In this document: positions 61,421-64,000 of the stretch, piece after piece | Layout of the letters: every line of letters starts with the position of its first letter | How positions within the stretch are numbered: position 1 is the stretch's first letter | DNA from: Glandiceps talaboti | Taxonomy: Eukaryota; Hemichordata; Enteropneusta; Spengelidae | NCBI RefSeq assembly: GCF_964340395.1 | Contig: NC_135568.1 | Span: forward strand, 3,334,501 to 3,398,500 | Length of the DNA: 64,000 nucleotides | Direction: 5' to 3' | Notes under the pieces: model-generated | What the model saw: the letters and a program-made list of their open reading frames with translations, nothing else | Told to the model about the DNA's origin: nothing | Databases searched by the model: none | Program-made: the position numbers and the translations under genes

Positions 61421-63619
61421 TTCTGAGTTCACTGAGTATGGTTAGCTTTTAGAGTTATAATTTTGGAAGTTACCATCATCATAAAATGGCCTCTTCACGA
61501 TGCTGCATCTATGGGAAAATATCCTCTGGCATGCGAGAACAAGAAGTTACCTTCCTTTGCCATCACCAAAAGTTGTCATCAAGAAATGAACAGACAGACC
61601 TGTAAAATATGATTTAAAAGTTAAATTCAATGGATACAGAGACCAGAAAGAGTATTTGTTAACTCATTAGTCTCTAACGTATAGCTACATGTATGACACA
61701 TGATTGATGTGTTAATTTTCTCAAGTGAAAAGATTCATAGGTGCGAAATATCCCTGTGAAAAGTATCAAGTAACAGTCAAGTCATTTATCTTCACGATAT
61801 ATTGTACACAATTGGACTGTTTTCATCAAATTAATAGGTATAAATAGATTACTAGTACTTTAAGGACTGATAATCAAATATATATTGGGACACTCCACAA
61901 AGTTCAAGGTGCTCAATAAAACGTGCAGTAATTTGTTTTTTGCCATGAGCTACATGTATAGCAATATATAATCAAATTAAAGACCCCCTTTCATCGGGTA
62001 TTTTACTTCGTAGTTTCAAATCTTAGTCAATCTCTCGTTTGAATCATGAATATTAAAAGCAGTTTCATTTTGATAGTGACTATTTGTGTAATTAAAGCAA
62101 ACTACTGTATACATGTAAAGGAGTCTTCACCAATATTAAAATAAGTATGTATATGCCTAGCAACAAGATCATGCCCATAGCAACAGCCAAATGATGTATA
62201 AAACAATATGTATTCATCATCATCATTTTAGTGGTGTCATATAATGTGTTCAGCTACACACATCAGTTTACAAAAATAGACAATTTACTCTGAGTCAGAT
62301 GTATACCACAAACATCATGGGTAAATCATTATAAACATGCATGTAACTAAACTCACCCACCCCCACCCCCCACCCCATGACCCACTTACTAATTTGCAAC
62401 TAATGAGTTATGAATTATGAAGGGACGATATGAGTCAGAAGCATTATACACATTAAAAACAGGTATGAAATATTTGCCTTGTTAAAAATGAGGATGTGCC
62501 CCTGGTTTACACTTTATCTGAAATAATTTCATAATGACCTTTATATCATAAACAATTTATAGTTGTAAGTACATAATCAATCATTTAAAAAAATTACAAT
62601 TTACAGTTTTAGTAAGTAATCCGTCATTTTTTGAAAATTAAATCTTCTGAAATGGGCCTAGCAGTACCAATTTAGAACACAATTTTCAATACATTGTATA
62701 GCACCACTTCCATTTAATTATCGTTACTTAGGCAAACACTTAGCAGAATAATTACTGTATACATTAGACACTTTTACCACTGTTAGTATGACATTTTAAT
62801 ATTGCCATTAAAATGATTAATGTACATCCCAGTCAGTATTTTACACCCCCACTGTCAATACATAGAAGTATTTGATTGGAAAGTTTAAATATGGTTTTTG
62901 TTTGCATAGTCATTAACGTCTTAGCAATTATCAATCATTTCAATAACATTGCCTATTTAAGTTTTTTGTATTGCATAATTTTGTATTGATTATAGGACAG
63001 AAATAGTTGTGTATTTGTGTGTTAATTATTTCAGTAAGTCTAACAGGAAATGTAGATTTTACAGAATGGAGTCTGTTATTAGTTTTGCCTAGAGTGTAAA
63101 ATAGCTATGGTCTTTTGTGAGGATGTTTTGAGTGCAAAACTTAACAGAATTGTTTATTGTACAATTTGCGACTTAAGTATATTCTTGAAAACGGTTTGCT
63201 TAAATGTATGAAACTGCTGCACGAAATGAGTGTAGAACACTATAAAATCACGGATTACTTCAAAATCTGAATCATTAGCTCTTTAGTATGTTCTTGAAAA
63301 AGCCCAGTAGCATGTACATTTTGTACTGTGCATGTATGTTCAAAAGTATATTCCAGTCATCATTTGAAATGATGATTTGCACTGATACTCCTAAAAGTTT
63401 TCATTTTTTTGTAGGAAATTGAAACTATGTTAGCTGTTGGTATGGGAATTTTCATCTATTTAAGTTTTGGTGTATGACAATGTATATATATACAAACTTA
63501 ATATGACTACTCTACTAAGTATGAGTGGAAATGTGAGTGTTCAACATGTATATATGCAAATTATGTACTTTGAATGCAGGGTGCTTTAATTTATGCAAGA
63601 TTAAATATTACTTCTGTTT

Positions 63620-63885
63620 GATTCTACATGTAGATTTCATGCAAGTGTGATGCATGTACACCAAAGATTATAGTAAATCATCCTTCACCTCGCAGAGATT
63701 CTGATGAATTACTTGCATATTAATAACTTAATTTGCATAGCATTCTTTAGTGAAATCTCTACTTTATACATGTACACCAAAGATAACATCATGTATAGTT
63801 AAAAAGTATCATAGTAAATCATCCTTCACCTTGCAGAGATTCTGATGAATTACTTGCATATGAATGACTTAATTTACATACTATA
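63620..63885. repeat. Direct duplication of about 90 bp
   Basis: CATGTACACCAAAGATTATA + GTAAATCATCCTTCACCTCG + CAGAGATTCTGATGAATTAC + TTGCATATTAATAACTTAAT recurs about 130 bp later (63771-63885) with a 35-bp insertion after CCAAAGATAAC. Confidence 0.9.
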
Positions 63886-64000
63886 TTTTATTAGAAATTG
63901 AATTTAAAAGTGAATGGAGTGTGAAAGAAATCAATTTTAGTGAACTAATTAATGAGTTATTATTAACAGAATAACTCAGTATTGAAGAAAACTTGTATTT

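Larger units (their letters stand above)
56346..64000. other. Non-coding DNA, no gene recognised
   Basis: Contains the retroposon tail, two direct duplications and a compact palindrome at 57628-57651. A 73-codon + strand frame at 58253-58474 (NPPEVNGIVLINSSCKVKTS + ADFSFASDRSLTP) follows a reasonable acceptor GATAGCTTTCAG and contains possible donors GAG|GTGAAT and AAG|GTGAAA. It could be an exon or a transposon relic, but I cannot identify it. TACATGTA words are dense here. Confidence 0.45.

Overview
This is a eukaryotic (metazoan) nuclear window. It is AT-rich, with small exons, GT-AG introns, long non-coding stretches, many microsatellites and minisatellites, and decayed mobile elements. 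The very frequent palindromic word TACATGTA, the repeat style and the WAC protein divergence fit a marine invertebrate such as a mollusc, brachiopod or hemichordate. I cannot fix the phylum from the sequence alone. Nothing prokaryotic is present: no operons, CRISPR or insertion sequences.

Two genes are certain. (1) A C2H2 zinc-finger gene on the + strand: a short first coding exon at 18951-18984 and one large exon at 19825-21527, giving about 578 residues with 16 fingers. (2) An orthologue of WAC (WW domain-containing adaptor with coiled coil) on the - strand. I reconstructed 13 coding exons between 39683 (start) and 26568 (stop). All join in phase into 554 codons, with the diagnostic WW domain and the diagnostic C-terminal coiled-coil block. 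The two genes converge, with about 5 kb between their stop codons.

Layout. 1-16 kb: AT-rich DNA with a 172-bp AT microsatellite, four copies of a roughly 210-bp dispersed repeat, foldback elements, and a few short open, splice-flanked stretches that may be exons of an unidentified gene (strand uncertain). 15.4-16.5 kb: CpG-rich patch, probably a promoter. 17.6 kb: tail of a dead non-LTR retrotransposon. 18.6-21.5 kb: zinc-finger gene, with a 231-bp near-perfect foldback element in its intron. 22-26.5 kb: minisatellites and probably the WAC 3' UTR. 26.6-39.7 kb: WAC, with tandem arrays in introns 4 and 6. 39.6-41.1 kb: CpG-containing, probably bidirectional promoter with a second 5' exon pointing right. 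41-64 kb: no recognised gene, but many tandem duplications, a 357-bp foldback element with a second truncated copy, a three-copy interspersed repeat, and a retroposon tail ending in GATT repeats.

I found no convincing new multi-gene system. The items most worth checking are the WAC isoform that appears to lack the conserved central block, the unidentified exon-like islands on the left, a 25-codon spliced ORF divergent from WAC, the acidic tandem repeat at the N-terminus of the zinc-finger protein, and the foldback element families.
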